Below are positions 1 to 8,666 of a stretch of DNA of 64,000 bases, one piece after another. Location of the stretch: assembly GCA_964494205.1 (NCBI GenBank), contig CAZBRD010000006.1, positions 199,492 through 263,491 on the forward strand. Reading direction: 5' to 3'. The position numbers and the translations under genes are program-made. Every line of letters starts with the position of its first letter. Within the stretch, counting starts at the first letter, position 1. Below the pieces are notes generated by a model that saw nothing but the letters and a program-made list of their open reading frames with translations, was not told where the DNA came from and did no database searches. Source of the stretch: JBBTCX01 sp964494205. Its GTDB lineage: Bacteria > Planctomycetota > Phycisphaerae > UBA1845.

Positions 1-2115
1 CGTGCCCGAAAGAAACGCCAGGACCTGGACGGTCTTCCCCAGTCCCATGTCGTCAGCCAAGCAGCCGTTCCATCCGAATTCGCGAAGGAAACTCAACCAC
101 CCCAGTCCTTCTTTCTGATAGCCGCGAAGCTCGCCGAGGAATTCTTTCGAGGGAGTGCATGGTTTGACCCCTTCAAAGTCGTGGAACTTCTTTCTTGCTT
201 CCTTGAGCTGTCGATCAAAATTGGCTTGCGGCATCTGCGACAACAATACGTCGACAATGCCTATTTGTGTCCTGGCAAAGCGGACAGAATCACCCTCCAC
301 TTCGCCGAGCCCCAGAAGGCTCTGGTGTTTTTTGATCCACTCTTCCGGCAATACCCCCATCGAACCGTCGCCGAGACGCACGAAGCGTTCGCCTTTACGG
401 GCAGCCTCCAGCAGGGCCGGCAGGGGCACCTTCTGTCCGTCAAAATCCATGTGGCCATTGAGATCGAACCAATCGATTCCCGTTGCCACATCCAGCTTGA
501 ATTCGCCACCCACGCGAAACAGCAGACGATTGCCGAACACATCCCAGCCTTCGTCGAGTAGCGCCGCTACGAGGCTAGGCAACTGCTTCTGCGGTAGCCG
601 TAGGTTCTTATCCTGAGTTGGCGTCATTCCCAGGGCCGTGAGCCGCGAAGCCAATCTGTTCTCCGCTTCGATTTGCCGCCGCACTTGGCGTTCGCGATCC
701 ACATCAAGTACCACCGCACCCGGCTTGGTAGCGGACACTTCCACGTCGTCATACAGATATTTGATCGTACCGTAGACATATTTAGCGGGATTGCCTGTTC
801 GTGAATCCGGCTCGTCAATATTCAATTCCAGACGAGGTTTCGGTTCTACGTTTTCGATGCTGTTTATTTTCCAACTGGCGGGCCATTCCACGGAGGGGAG
901 GATCTGCATGTCCGAAAGCGCCTTCAGAAAGGGCCGTCGATCAGCGCTGGATACTCGTACGTTTTTGCGATTTCTCTTCAAAGAATCGAGCCATGGATAG
1001 CTGTCGTGCAGTTGAACCGGGGTGAGCGTCGCATTGCAAATCACTAGTTCCGGATGCCCAGTATAGATGACATCGCAATGATCAATCGATTTCTTCTCGT
1101 CGCCACGTCGCAGAAAACCTTCGAGTTCAAACTCCTCTTTTCTTTTTGTCGGTGTCATTGCCAATTCAAAGTGGAACGGTTCGCCGGAATCCCAACTCAA
1201 TTGTTCGATGCCCTTCCTTAATGCGTTTTCCTGATGGAACCTTCCGCTTTCGAACAGAAGCGGCAGTATTGTTTCCCGCATTCCAGGGTCTATCACCCAT
1301 GAGGATTCTGAATTGTTGGAATACTCGTATCGTTTGCGGCCGCCACCCACGATCATCAGGCAGATTCGACGATCTAGTTCATTTTCCAGTCGAACGATGT
1401 CTTCTGGCCCGATTCGTTTCTCCTTGTATCCACCATAATCCCATTCAGACCTGTGTCCGAAGGTGATCACCATGTCGCTAATTCTGCCATCCGATGGGTG
1501 TTCAAGTACGTAAATAAGCTCGGGGATTGGCTTGAGCGGCCGTTCAGGCACCGAATAGACGTAAGTTCGGTTTGAAAGTTCCTTGAACAGCTTAGTCCAT
1601 TCGGGTTCTACTACCTTGGGCTTCGGCTTAGGTTTAGGCGTTGCCTTGAAGCGCGTCTGAGTAACGATGTCCATTCCGAGCTTATTCAACAATCCAGTAT
1701 TCTTCAGTTTTTTCACGATCGATGGTGGAAGTAAACTCAGAATCTCCGGTTTCAAATGCTGGGAATTCGTTTCACTTAGCCCGTCATCTTCGTCTAAATA
1801 GTACATGGATATTTGAGCAGGGAGGCTGGAAAACTCGGCATACTCGTCGAGTTCAAGCAATGTCGCCCAAATGTGCTTGCAACCGTCGGAATGCGAAGCA
1901 CCATAGGGACACGTGCACGATACCCCCACGCGCCAGCTCGTCTTGTTCTTCGTGATCTTCACATCGACATCGTAAACACTTGATCCTTCGACGCTGGCCC
2001 AGTATTCGTTGCGAGGGCTTCCCTCCAATATTTCCACGAACCCGTTCGCAGCGTAATCGCGGCCGCGCGAACGGGTTTTGGAACTGAAGTAGCCCGAAAG
2101 TCGATTAGACAACAT
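1..2115 (-). CDS. SWIM zinc-finger SNF2-family helicase, partial (C-terminus outside the window)
   Basis: The reading frame is open from an ATG at 2115 to the left edge, giving 705 visible codons. An AAGGAG ribosome site lies about 8 bases upstream of the ATG. Residues 67-81 form a SWIM zinc finger with the CxC...CxH pattern (C67, C69, C79, H81), a fold that binds nucleic acid or protein. A long middle region of no recognised domain follows. At residues 688-695 the SNF2 motif I, DDMGLGKT, begins the ATPase core. The remaining helicase motifs lie beyond position 1. SWIM-SNF2 proteins of this layout are common in bacteria and are taken to be ATP-driven nucleic-acid remodellers. The exact substrate is unknown. 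The gene stands alone here, divergent from the phosphatase gene at 2347. Confidence 0.85.
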   Translation of the reverse strand, partial: MLSNRLSGYFSSKTRSRGRDYAANGFVEILEGSPRNEYWASVEGSSVYDVDVKITKNKTSWRVGVSCTCPYGASHSDGCKHIWATLLELDEYAEFSSLPAQISMYYLDEDDGLSETNSQHLKPEILSLLPPSIVKKLKNTGLLNKLGMDIVTQTRFKATPKPKPKPKVVEPEWTKLFKELSNRTYVYSVPERPLKPIPELIYVLEHPSDGRISDMVITFGHRSEWDYGGYKEKRIGPEDIVRLENELDRRICLMIVGGGRKRYEYSNNSESSWVIDPGMRETILPLLFESGRFHQENALRKGIEQLSWDSGEPFHFELAMTPTKRKEEFELEGFLRRGDEKKSIDHCDVIYTGHPELVICNATLTPVQLHDSYPWLDSLKRNRKNVRVSSADRRPFLKALSDMQILPSVEWPASWKINSIENVEPKPRLELNIDEPDSRTGNPAKYVYGTIKYLYDDVEVSATKPGAVVLDVDRERQVRRQIEAENRLASRLTALGMTPTQDKNLRLPQKQLPSLVAALLDEGWDVFGNRLLFRVGGEFKLDVATGIDWFDLNGHMDFDGQKVPLPALLEAARKGERFVRLGDGSMGVLPEEWIKKHQSLLGLGEVEGDSVRFARTQIGIVDVLLSQMPQANFDRQLKEARKKFHDFEGVKPCTPSKEFLGELRGYQKEGLGWLSFLREFGWNGCLADDMGLGKTVQVLAFLSGT

Positions 2116-2346
2116 CACGCAGACTCCTTGCTGGAAAAATAATACCGCGACTAGCGCAGGGTGTTCAAGAGAACGGTCACTTTGTCAAATCGAACAAGAG
2201 TCACGACGAGGTACGCCTGCTTCTTAGGATTGCGTGAGAATCTCACAGACGTTTGAATTGAGCGAATGGTAACAATGTTCTGTCCGAAGTAACGACACCC
2301 GGCATGGTGCATCCTATCCAATGGGTTTTTGGTGTAGGATCTCTGC

Positions 2347-3318
2347 ATGACCGATCACGATTCGCATCGCATGACTTGCATGGAAGTCTGGGGCGGGAAC
2401 CAGCCTGCGGACAGCGGTGTGCGCATGCTCGGTCTTGATGCGTGGGTGTACAGTCAGCCGTACAAGGACGGTAGCGGCGGCGGCGACGTGCATTATGTTT
2501 CGTCGTGCGCAACGGGTCGCGTGACGCGGATGCTGCTGGCGGATGTGAGCGGGCACGGCGAGGTTGTGGCGAAGGTGGGTGCGGCGTTGCGGCGACTAAT
2601 GCGGCGGAACGTCAACTACATCGACCAGCGACGCTTCGTCGGCGAGATGAACCGCGAGTTCACCACGCTGGCCACCGACGGGCGGTTCGCGACGGCTGTG
2701 GTCACCACGTTCTTCGCGCCGAACAATCATCTTTCGATATCGAATGCGGGGCATCCTTCGCCGTTTTTGTATCGAGTCAGCAACGGTCAGTGGACGCTGT
2801 TGCGGGCGGGTTCGGATGAAATCGGTGCAAAGCGGCCCGGCAAGAAAGCTGACCTCGCGAACATTCCGTGGGGAATTACCGATCAGGTCGGCTATGAGCA
2901 GTTCGGCATTCGATTCAACGAAGGCGATATGGCCATGCTCTACAGCGATTCACTGATTGAGGGTCATGGGCGAGACGGCGAGCTGCTTGGGGAGAGTGGT
3001 TTGCTGGAGATCGTTCGCAAACTCGACATGAGCGTGCCGGATGAATTCATACGCAGCCTTTTGGACGCGATACGAGGCCTTCACGAAGGCAATCTTCTCG
3101 ACGACGACGTGACCATACTGTTGTTTCGATCGAACGGTACGGCTCCGCCGGTGCCGTTTATGAAGCGCTTGCTCGCGCCGATTCGCGTACTGTTTGAGGC
3201 GGTGCGTTCGCTGAAGCCCGGGGTTGGCCCAGCGCCGTGGCCGGAGTTGAGCGTGGCGAATATCGGCGGGCCAATGCTTGAATCGCTCAATCGCAGCGCG
3301 ACGAAAGAAGACAAGTAG
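2347..3318 (+). CDS. SpoIIE/PP2C-type serine phosphatase
   Basis: This 323-residue protein has the PPM/SpoIIE phosphatase pattern. GGD is at residues 45-47, ADVSGHG (with D66) follows at 65-71, then NAGHPSPF in the middle, and LLDDDVTILLF near the end of the catalytic domain. The aspartates of these motifs normally hold the two metal ions that hydrolyse phosphoserine. There is no sensor domain, signal peptide or membrane segment, so a soluble phosphatase is expected, for example of an anti-sigma-factor antagonist type. About 60 residues after the catalytic core are not recognised. The ATG at 2347 follows a TAGGAT site. The next gene starts 8 bases after the stop, which suggests co-transcription. 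Confidence 0.85.
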   Translation: MTDHDSHRMTCMEVWGGNQPADSGVRMLGLDAWVYSQPYKDGSGGGDVHYVSSCATGRVTRMLLADVSGHGEVVAKVGAALRRLMRRNVNYIDQRRFVGEMNREFTTLATDGRFATAVVTTFFAPNNHLSISNAGHPSPFLYRVSNGQWTLLRAGSDEIGAKRPGKKADLANIPWGITDQVGYEQFGIRFNEGDMAMLYSDSLIEGHGRDGELLGESGLLEIVRKLDMSVPDEFIRSLLDAIRGLHEGNLLDDDVTILLFRSNGTAPPVPFMKRLLAPIRVLFEAVRSLKPGVGPAPWPELSVANIGGPMLESLNRSATKEDK

Positions 3319-3326
3319 AAGATATC

Positions 3327-4292
3327 ATGCGAATCGTTTCTTTACTTCCCAGCGCGACGGAGATCGTGGCTTCACTTGGGCTTGTTAACCAGTTGGTTGG
3401 CGTGACGCATGAGTGCGATTGGCCGACGGGCGTCGCTGCGAAACTGAAAGTCACGCGCACGCTCATTCCCACCGATGCGGCGAGTCATGAGATTGATGCA
3501 CTGGTTCGTGAGCAGCGATCGAATAGCCGCGCGCTGTATTCGCTTGATTTCGAGCAGATGAGTTCGCTTAACCCCGATCTGATTGTCACGCAGACACTGT
3601 GCGACGTGTGTGCGGTTGACGATAGAGAGGTGCGGCGGTTTGTTTCAGAAGTAAGTCAACGTCACGGCTCAACGACTGAGCCAAAGGTTGTTTATCTCGA
3701 ACCGACATGCCTCGAAGATGTATTGCAGAGTATTGTCGAGGTGGCTGAGGCTGCGGGAGTTCCCACTGAAGGCATGAGAGTTGTTGACGCATTGCGCCAG
3801 CGAATTGAGCGTGTTCGGCTAATTGCCATGGAGTCGGTGACTGCCAAATCGTCGCGACCGAGAGTCGTCGTGCTCGAATGGCTGGACCCGTTATTCTCGT
3901 GCGGACACTGGACGCCTGAGTTAGTCGACATCGCGGGCGGTGTCGAACCGCTGGCCAAAACCGGCGCGCGTTCGAGACAAATCAGTTTAGTTGAGTTGGT
4001 CAATGCAGACCCCGACGTCATTCTTGTCGCCTGTTGCGGGTTCTCGATCGAGCGAAGCATGCAGGATGTTCCGGCGTTCTTGAACAAACCTGAAGTCGAC
4101 TCGCTGCGATGTGTTCGATCGGGCCGTGTTTTCGTCACCGATGGTTCGGCCTATTTCAGTCGCCCGGGACCACGACTTATCGAGAGCCTCGAAATCCTGG
4201 CCCATGCGATCGATCCTAAACTTCAGATTTTGCCCGGCTCTCTGCAAGGTTCATTGCGGCAGCCCACCAATTCAGCCGCAAACGCTCGATGA
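3327..4292 (+). CDS. Cobalamin-binding (BtuF-like) periplasmic-binding-fold protein
   Basis: The protein begins with RIVSLLPSATEIVASLG, the typical opening of BtuF and iron-siderophore binding proteins. It later has DLIVTQTLCDVCAV and NADPDVILVACCGF, which also fit the class III periplasmic binding fold of two lobes joined by a helix. At 321 residues it has the normal family length. No signal peptide or lipobox is present, so unlike BtuF of E. coli it may stay in the cytoplasm; related signal-less proteins are widespread in environmental bacteria. No ABC permease or ATPase is adjacent. The family call is firm, but the ligand (cobalamin or a corrinoid) is inferred. Confidence 0.75.
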   Translation: MRIVSLLPSATEIVASLGLVNQLVGVTHECDWPTGVAAKLKVTRTLIPTDAASHEIDALVREQRSNSRALYSLDFEQMSSLNPDLIVTQTLCDVCAVDDREVRRFVSEVSQRHGSTTEPKVVYLEPTCLEDVLQSIVEVAEAAGVPTEGMRVVDALRQRIERVRLIAMESVTAKSSRPRVVVLEWLDPLFSCGHWTPELVDIAGGVEPLAKTGARSRQISLVELVNADPDVILVACCGFSIERSMQDVPAFLNKPEVDSLRCVRSGRVFVTDGSAYFSRPGPRLIESLEILAHAIDPKLQILPGSLQGSLRQPTNSAANAR

Positions 4293-4412
4293 GATGCTCT
4301 TCTCGACTGAACCCCGAGTTGCAGCTCGCAATCCCGCATTGCTTAGCAAACTGGCGCGCATACAATCACTTCGAGCAGAAGTTTGTTTCTCCCGGCGCGG
4401 TCAGTCTCAGGC

Positions 4413-5969
4413 ATGAAATACTTAACGTACAGCGGCAACAACATTGTCTCCGTCGATCTGCCTAATCACGCGGAGATTCTCTATGCGCAACCGCCGTTGC
4501 TGGGCATTCGCAGGCCGAACGTGCCGGCGGCCGTGCGGCGGGCGTTTGAGCAACCGATCGGCATGCCGCCGCTTCGCGAGCTCGTGAACGCATCGAGCAA
4601 GATTCTCATCGCGTTCGACGACAACTGTCAGCCTTTCCCCCCCACTACCCTGCCGGACATTCGACAGCAATCGATCGAAACGCTGCTCGACATGCTCTAC
4701 TCGTACGGCGTGAAGCGCGAGAACATTCAGTTGGTGTGCGCGGTGGCGCTACATCGCAAGATGAAGAAGCACGAGCTCGAACGCATGGTCGGTCCCAGGG
4801 TTATGCGCGAGTTTTACCCCAAGCAGCTCGACAACTTCGACGCCGAAGACAAGAAGAGCATCGCCGATCTTGGAACGACCAGCGAGGGTGAACCGGTGCA
4901 GGTCGATCGGCGCGTGATCGAGAGCGACCTCGTGATCTACGTCGACTCGATCCAGATTCCGTTGAATGGCGGGCACAAGTCGGTGGCTGTGGGGTTGGGG
5001 ACGTACGATTCGATCGCCCCCCACCACCACCCGAAGATGACCAAGCATTGTCCGCACGTTATGCAGCCGCGCGGCTCGAACATGCACGCGAGCATCGAGC
5101 GGATCAGTCGCGTGATTCTTCAGAAATCGCGGATCATGGTGATGGAGGCCGCGATGAATAATGCGACGTATCCGCCGCACGTCGCGTATCTCGGCAAGCC
5201 GGACCATCAATGCAACACGGCTGAGAAGTTTCTGAAATTTGCGACGCCGCTTTCGATGAAACTGCTGCCCGAGCCGGTGCGAAAAGTCGCGCTGCGCGGC
5301 GTGAAGGGTGCGTACGATCCGGTGGCGATCAACACCGGGTCGATCGACGAGGTGCACGAGAAGACGCTGGAAATCCTAACGCGGCAAATGTCTGTGGAAG
5401 CACCGAAGCAATACGACACGATGGTTTTCGGTTTGCCCGACCTCAGTCCATATTCCGTGGATGCGCGAATCAACCCGGTGCTCGTGGTTAGCGATGTGCT
5501 GGGGTACATTTTCAACTGGTTCTATCACCGGCCACTTGTGAAAAAAGGCGGCGTGGTGATCATCCTCAACCCGCTGTTTGAAGTCTTCCATGACGAGTAC
5601 CACGTTGCGTATCGCAAGTTTTACGAAGAAGTGCTGGCAGTAACGACCGATCCGTTCGAAATGAAGGAACAGTTCCAGGAGAAGTATGCCCGCGATCCGT
5701 TCCTGATTGATTGCTATCGCAATCGCTTCGCACATCATGGGTTTCATCCGTTCACTGTGTGGAACTGGGCCACGTATGCGTTCGATCATCTGTCCGATGT
5801 GATCATGGTTGGTCCTAGCGATGACCGCGTGTGCAAGCGACTTGGCGTGACGTGGGCGAAGTCGATGAACCACGCGCTCGGCATGGCCCGCGAGAAATCC
5901 GGCGGCGACAGCGTGGCTGCGTTGACGATCCCGCCGTTCTTCTATTGCACGGATGCGAAGAAGACTTGA
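4413..5969 (+). CDS. LarA-like (nickel-pincer racemase superfamily, DUF2088) protein
   Basis: The frame extends upstream to a TTG at 4383, but the ATG at 4413 gives the natural N-terminus MKYLTYSGNN and a protein of about 518 residues. The N-terminal half resembles the LarA lactate-racemase domain: LRELVN leading to AFDDNCQPFP, then VALHRKMKKHEL, then NGGHKSVAVGLG and a histidine cluster APHHHPK. In LarA the matching lysine carries the nickel-pincer cofactor. Here GGHK keeps that lysine, but the histidine normally a few residues earlier seems to be replaced. No larB, larC or larE cofactor genes are in the window. It may be a racemase or epimerase of another hydroxy acid. Substrate unknown. 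Confidence 0.7.
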   Translation: MKYLTYSGNNIVSVDLPNHAEILYAQPPLLGIRRPNVPAAVRRAFEQPIGMPPLRELVNASSKILIAFDDNCQPFPPTTLPDIRQQSIETLLDMLYSYGVKRENIQLVCAVALHRKMKKHELERMVGPRVMREFYPKQLDNFDAEDKKSIADLGTTSEGEPVQVDRRVIESDLVIYVDSIQIPLNGGHKSVAVGLGTYDSIAPHHHPKMTKHCPHVMQPRGSNMHASIERISRVILQKSRIMVMEAAMNNATYPPHVAYLGKPDHQCNTAEKFLKFATPLSMKLLPEPVRKVALRGVKGAYDPVAINTGSIDEVHEKTLEILTRQMSVEAPKQYDTMVFGLPDLSPYSVDARINPVLVVSDVLGYIFNWFYHRPLVKKGGVVIILNPLFEVFHDEYHVAYRKFYEEVLAVTTDPFEMKEQFQEKYARDPFLIDCYRNRFAHHGFHPFTVWNWATYAFDHLSDVIMVGPSDDRVCKRLGVTWAKSMNHALGMAREKSGGDSVAALTIPPFFYCTDAKKT

Positions 5970-5975
5970 CCTCAT

Positions 5976-6012
5976 TGTGTCCGCGCGGGCTGAAGCCCCC
6001 GACTGATTTCCG
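5976..6012. repeat. GGGCT/AGCCC palindromic repeat between convergent genes
   Basis: The stretch downstream of the LarA-like gene contains the small palindrome GGGCTGAAGCCC (5988-5999), flanked by CGCG on one side and CCGCG on the other. It sits between two convergent stop codons, so it may act as a weak bidirectional terminator or be a dispersed intergenic repeat. No T-run is present. Confidence 0.35.
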
Positions 6013-6037
6013 CGTTTGCCGCCCGTTGCAAGATGAT

Positions 6038-7114
6038 TTAGAAAAACACCTTCGCGACTTTGAGAATCCCCTGCTTCCACGGCACGCGATGAGTCACGCC
6101 GCTGGTGTGTTCGAACTTGTGGAGGTTGGCGAGATACCACTCGTAGTTGCGGACCAGTGCGTCCTTGTTTGAGTATTTCGGTTTGTAGCCAAGCTCACGC
6201 TCGGCCTTCTCGATTGAGACGAAAGAGTCCTCGGCGGCGGTCTCGTAGACCCATTTGTAGAGCGGTGAGAGTTTGAACAACTCAAGAACACGCAACGTCC
6301 AGATCATGGGTGTGGCGGGGAAGCCCTTGATCTTCTTGCCGAAACCGGCGCGATCAAGCACAGCCTGATAGTCCTCCCGCATGGTGGTGAACTCTTTCGC
6401 GCCGATGTTGAATACGTCGTTGACTTTGGCTTCATCGAGCGTGCAGGCGAGGTAGATGGCGTCACACAAGTCTTCCACGTCCAGCAATTGGTAACGATTC
6501 CGGCCGCTGCCAATCATGGGGAACGATTTGCCGTCCTTGGCCCAGTCGTAGAAGAGCGCGAACACACCGAGTCGCTCGGGGCCGACAAACGACTTCGGGC
6601 GGATGATCGGGATGCAGAGCCCCTGCTTGCGGAACTCCAAACACATCGCTTCTGCTTCGACCTTCGCTTTGCCGTACGGCCCGACGCCCTGCAAACGATC
6701 GGTCTCGACAAGCGGGTGATGATCCGGAATGCCGTACACAGCCGTTGACGAAATATGCACGACGCGGCGAATGCCGTGGTCGAGGGCTGATTGCAGGATA
6801 TTTCGCGTGCCGTCAATGTCGGTCGAAAGTATCTCGTCCGCTGGATAGAGCGGAAGAGCAGCGGCGGTGTGAATGACGATATCGACGCCGTTCATGGCAC
6901 GATCGACAGCTGCCCAATTGCGAATGTCGCCGCGAACTTCGGTGATCTTGTCGCGACAGTCCTCATAATCGAACGGCAACAAATCAAGCGAAGTCACGGC
7001 GTGGCCGCGAGCGAGCAAGTGTCGGACGAGGTTGATTCCCAGAAAGCCCGCGCCGCCCGTGATCAGGTATCGCTTGGGCGAAGTGGCTGCACTGCTTTGC
7101 GAAGTTTGCGTCAT
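6038..7114 (-). CDS. NAD-dependent epimerase/dehydratase (extended SDR)
   Basis: The frame opens at 7216, but the ATG at 7114 (start MTQTSQSSAATSPKRYLITG) places the nucleotide-binding motif near the N-terminus as usual, giving 358 residues. The glycine-rich GGAGFLG motif binds NAD(P). The active-site pattern is present as STAVYG followed by YGKAKVEAE (YxxxK). SDRs of this kind act on nucleotide sugars or on 3-beta-hydroxysteroid-like substrates. The substrate cannot be told from the sequence. The C-terminal region with KWVYETAAEDSFVSIEKAERELGYKPK is the normal substrate-binding end of the family. The gene is convergent with the LarA-like gene and divergent from the deoxyhypusine-synthase-like gene. 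Confidence 0.85.
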   Translation of the reverse strand: MTQTSQSSAATSPKRYLITGGAGFLGINLVRHLLARGHAVTSLDLLPFDYEDCRDKITEVRGDIRNWAAVDRAMNGVDIVIHTAAALPLYPADEILSTDIDGTRNILQSALDHGIRRVVHISSTAVYGIPDHHPLVETDRLQGVGPYGKAKVEAEAMCLEFRKQGLCIPIIRPKSFVGPERLGVFALFYDWAKDGKSFPMIGSGRNRYQLLDVEDLCDAIYLACTLDEAKVNDVFNIGAKEFTTMREDYQAVLDRAGFGKKIKGFPATPMIWTLRVLELFKLSPLYKWVYETAAEDSFVSIEKAERELGYKPKYSNKDALVRNYEWYLANLHKFEHTSGVTHRVPWKQGILKVAKVFF

Positions 7115-7396
7115 CTTTGAGATTCCCCGCGCGTCAAATTCGGCACCAGACACCGTGCCGGTTTTCAGTCGCGATCCATACTCCCCTGATCTTGCAGCCT
7201 CGCGCGAGCATGTCAATCTGTTCAGGGTCGATTCACTCTTTCAGCCGGCCGCGTCGCTTCTGATCGTTCGCAATTTCGCCAAACAATGCTATACTTTTAC
7301 TATCGTCGTCACCCCCGACGTGTGATTTGATCCTTTCGGCCAGGGGGGATGGGCCGTGACCGGCGAGGGCGCAATGCCCGATCGGAGGTTGCAGAC

Positions 7397-8521
7397 ATGG
7401 CTAATGGTTCCAGCAAGGGAAAATGGACGAAAAAGCAGCTGCTTTCGCGTCCGGTGAAGCACATCGACATTACGAAGTTCGACGGCAGACCGATCATCGA
7501 CAGCTATCGCGACATGGCGTTTAGTGCCAGGACGTTGGCACAAGCGGCCGACATTTACTCGATGATGCTGAAGGACAAGGACTGCGCGGTGATCCTGACG
7601 CTCGGTGGATCGCTGGTGAGCGCGGGGTTGAAGAAGGCGCTGATCACGCTGCTCGAAAACAACATGATCGACGTGATTGTGTCGACCGGCGCGAACATGA
7701 TCGATCAGGATTTCTTTGAGGGATTGGGGTTCCAGCATTACATCGCACCGGGCTCGCCGGAAGCACCGCCGGTGGATGACATGACGCTGCGCGATCTGAT
7801 GATCGATCGCATTTACGATACGTATATCGATGAGGACGATCTTCGCGAATGCGACGAAGCCACCAAGCGCGTGTTCGACGGGTTCGAGGCCGGGGCGTAT
7901 TCAAGCCGCGAATTGATCGAAGGCTTGGGCGCGTACCTCGCGAAGAAGCATCCGAAGAACGAGTCGATCGTCAAGACGTGCTATCAGAAGCGCGTGCCGA
8001 TTTTCGTGCCCGCGTTCAGCGATTGCTCTGCCGGGTTTGGCATCGTACTGCATCAGGTTGAAAAAAATGAAGCCGGCGAGCCGTACGTTGCGTTCGACAG
8101 CGGCAAGGACTTCCGTGAACTGACTGACATCAAGCTGGCGGTGAAAGACTCCGGTTTGCTGATGCTCGGTGGCGGCGCACCGAAGAACTTCGCACAGGAT
8201 ATCGTGGTGGCTGCGGAATTGCTCGCCGAACGCAAAGGCGGCAAGGCCCGCGGCGAGATCGGCATGCACAAGTATGCGATTCAAATCACGGTGGCGGATT
8301 CGCGAGATGGTGCACTTTCGGGCAGCACGCTTCGTGAAGCTTGCTCATGGGGCAAAGTGGATGTGATTCACGAGCAAATGGTCTTCGGCGAACTCTCGCC
8401 GCTGTTCCCGATCATGGCCTCTGATGCTTTCCATCGCGGCCAATGGAAGAAGCGCAAGGCGTTCAAGTTTGCAGATATGTTCGAGAAGGCGTCGAGTTCG
8501 TTTTCGACGAGTCGTGCATAA
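7397..8521 (+). CDS. Deoxyhypusine synthase-family protein
   Basis: A clear GGAGG site seven bases upstream fixes the start at the ATG at 7397, giving 374 residues. The protein matches the deoxyhypusine synthase family along its length: AVILTLGGSLVSAGLKK, VSTGANMIDQDFFE, VPIFVPAFSDCSAG and the catalytic-lysine region GGGAPKNF with K263. The family transfers the aminobutyl group of spermidine through NAD and a lysine imine. Bacteria lack eIF5A, so the bacterial members are thought to make polyamines such as homospermidine or related compounds. That role is inferred here. No polyamine genes are adjacent. A hairpin followed by T-rich sequence lies just after the stop. Confidence 0.85.
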   Translation: MANGSSKGKWTKKQLLSRPVKHIDITKFDGRPIIDSYRDMAFSARTLAQAADIYSMMLKDKDCAVILTLGGSLVSAGLKKALITLLENNMIDVIVSTGANMIDQDFFEGLGFQHYIAPGSPEAPPVDDMTLRDLMIDRIYDTYIDEDDLRECDEATKRVFDGFEAGAYSSRELIEGLGAYLAKKHPKNESIVKTCYQKRVPIFVPAFSDCSAGFGIVLHQVEKNEAGEPYVAFDSGKDFRELTDIKLAVKDSGLLMLGGGAPKNFAQDIVVAAELLAERKGGKARGEIGMHKYAIQITVADSRDGALSGSTLREACSWGKVDVIHEQMVFGELSPLFPIMASDAFHRGQWKKRKAFKFADMFEKASSSFSTSRA

Positions 8522-8553
8522 GGAACGATAATAAGTATCTGGCAGTTTGCGGG

Positions 8554-8595
8554 GCATCGCTTTCTCTTCGAGGAAGGCGGTGCTCCTTTTGTTTT
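8554..8595 (+). terminator. Probable rho-independent terminator after the deoxyhypusine synthase-like gene
   Basis: An imperfect stem pairs GCATCGCTTTCTC with GAGGAAGGCGGTGC around a TTC loop and allows G-T pairs and one bulge. It is followed by TCCTTTTGTTTTC. It lies 33 bases after the stop at 8521 and separates that gene from the RNA-repair operon. Confidence 0.55.
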
Positions 8596-8666
8596 CATAT
8601 CGCAGTAGTCCGCGAAGTACAAACTCCTAATTGCAGGTTTGACTGGTTCGTGTCATAGTCCTCCGC

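Noticed and set aside
155..616. Plus-strand frames opposite the SWIM/SNF2 gene
   Set aside because: They are antisense to a continuous helicase frame with clear motifs on the minus strand.
7397..8521. Eukaryote-type eIF5A hypusination suggested by the deoxyhypusine-synthase-like gene
   Set aside because: Bacteria have EF-P, not eIF5A, and no partner hydroxylase or eIF5A-like gene is present. A polyamine role is more likely.
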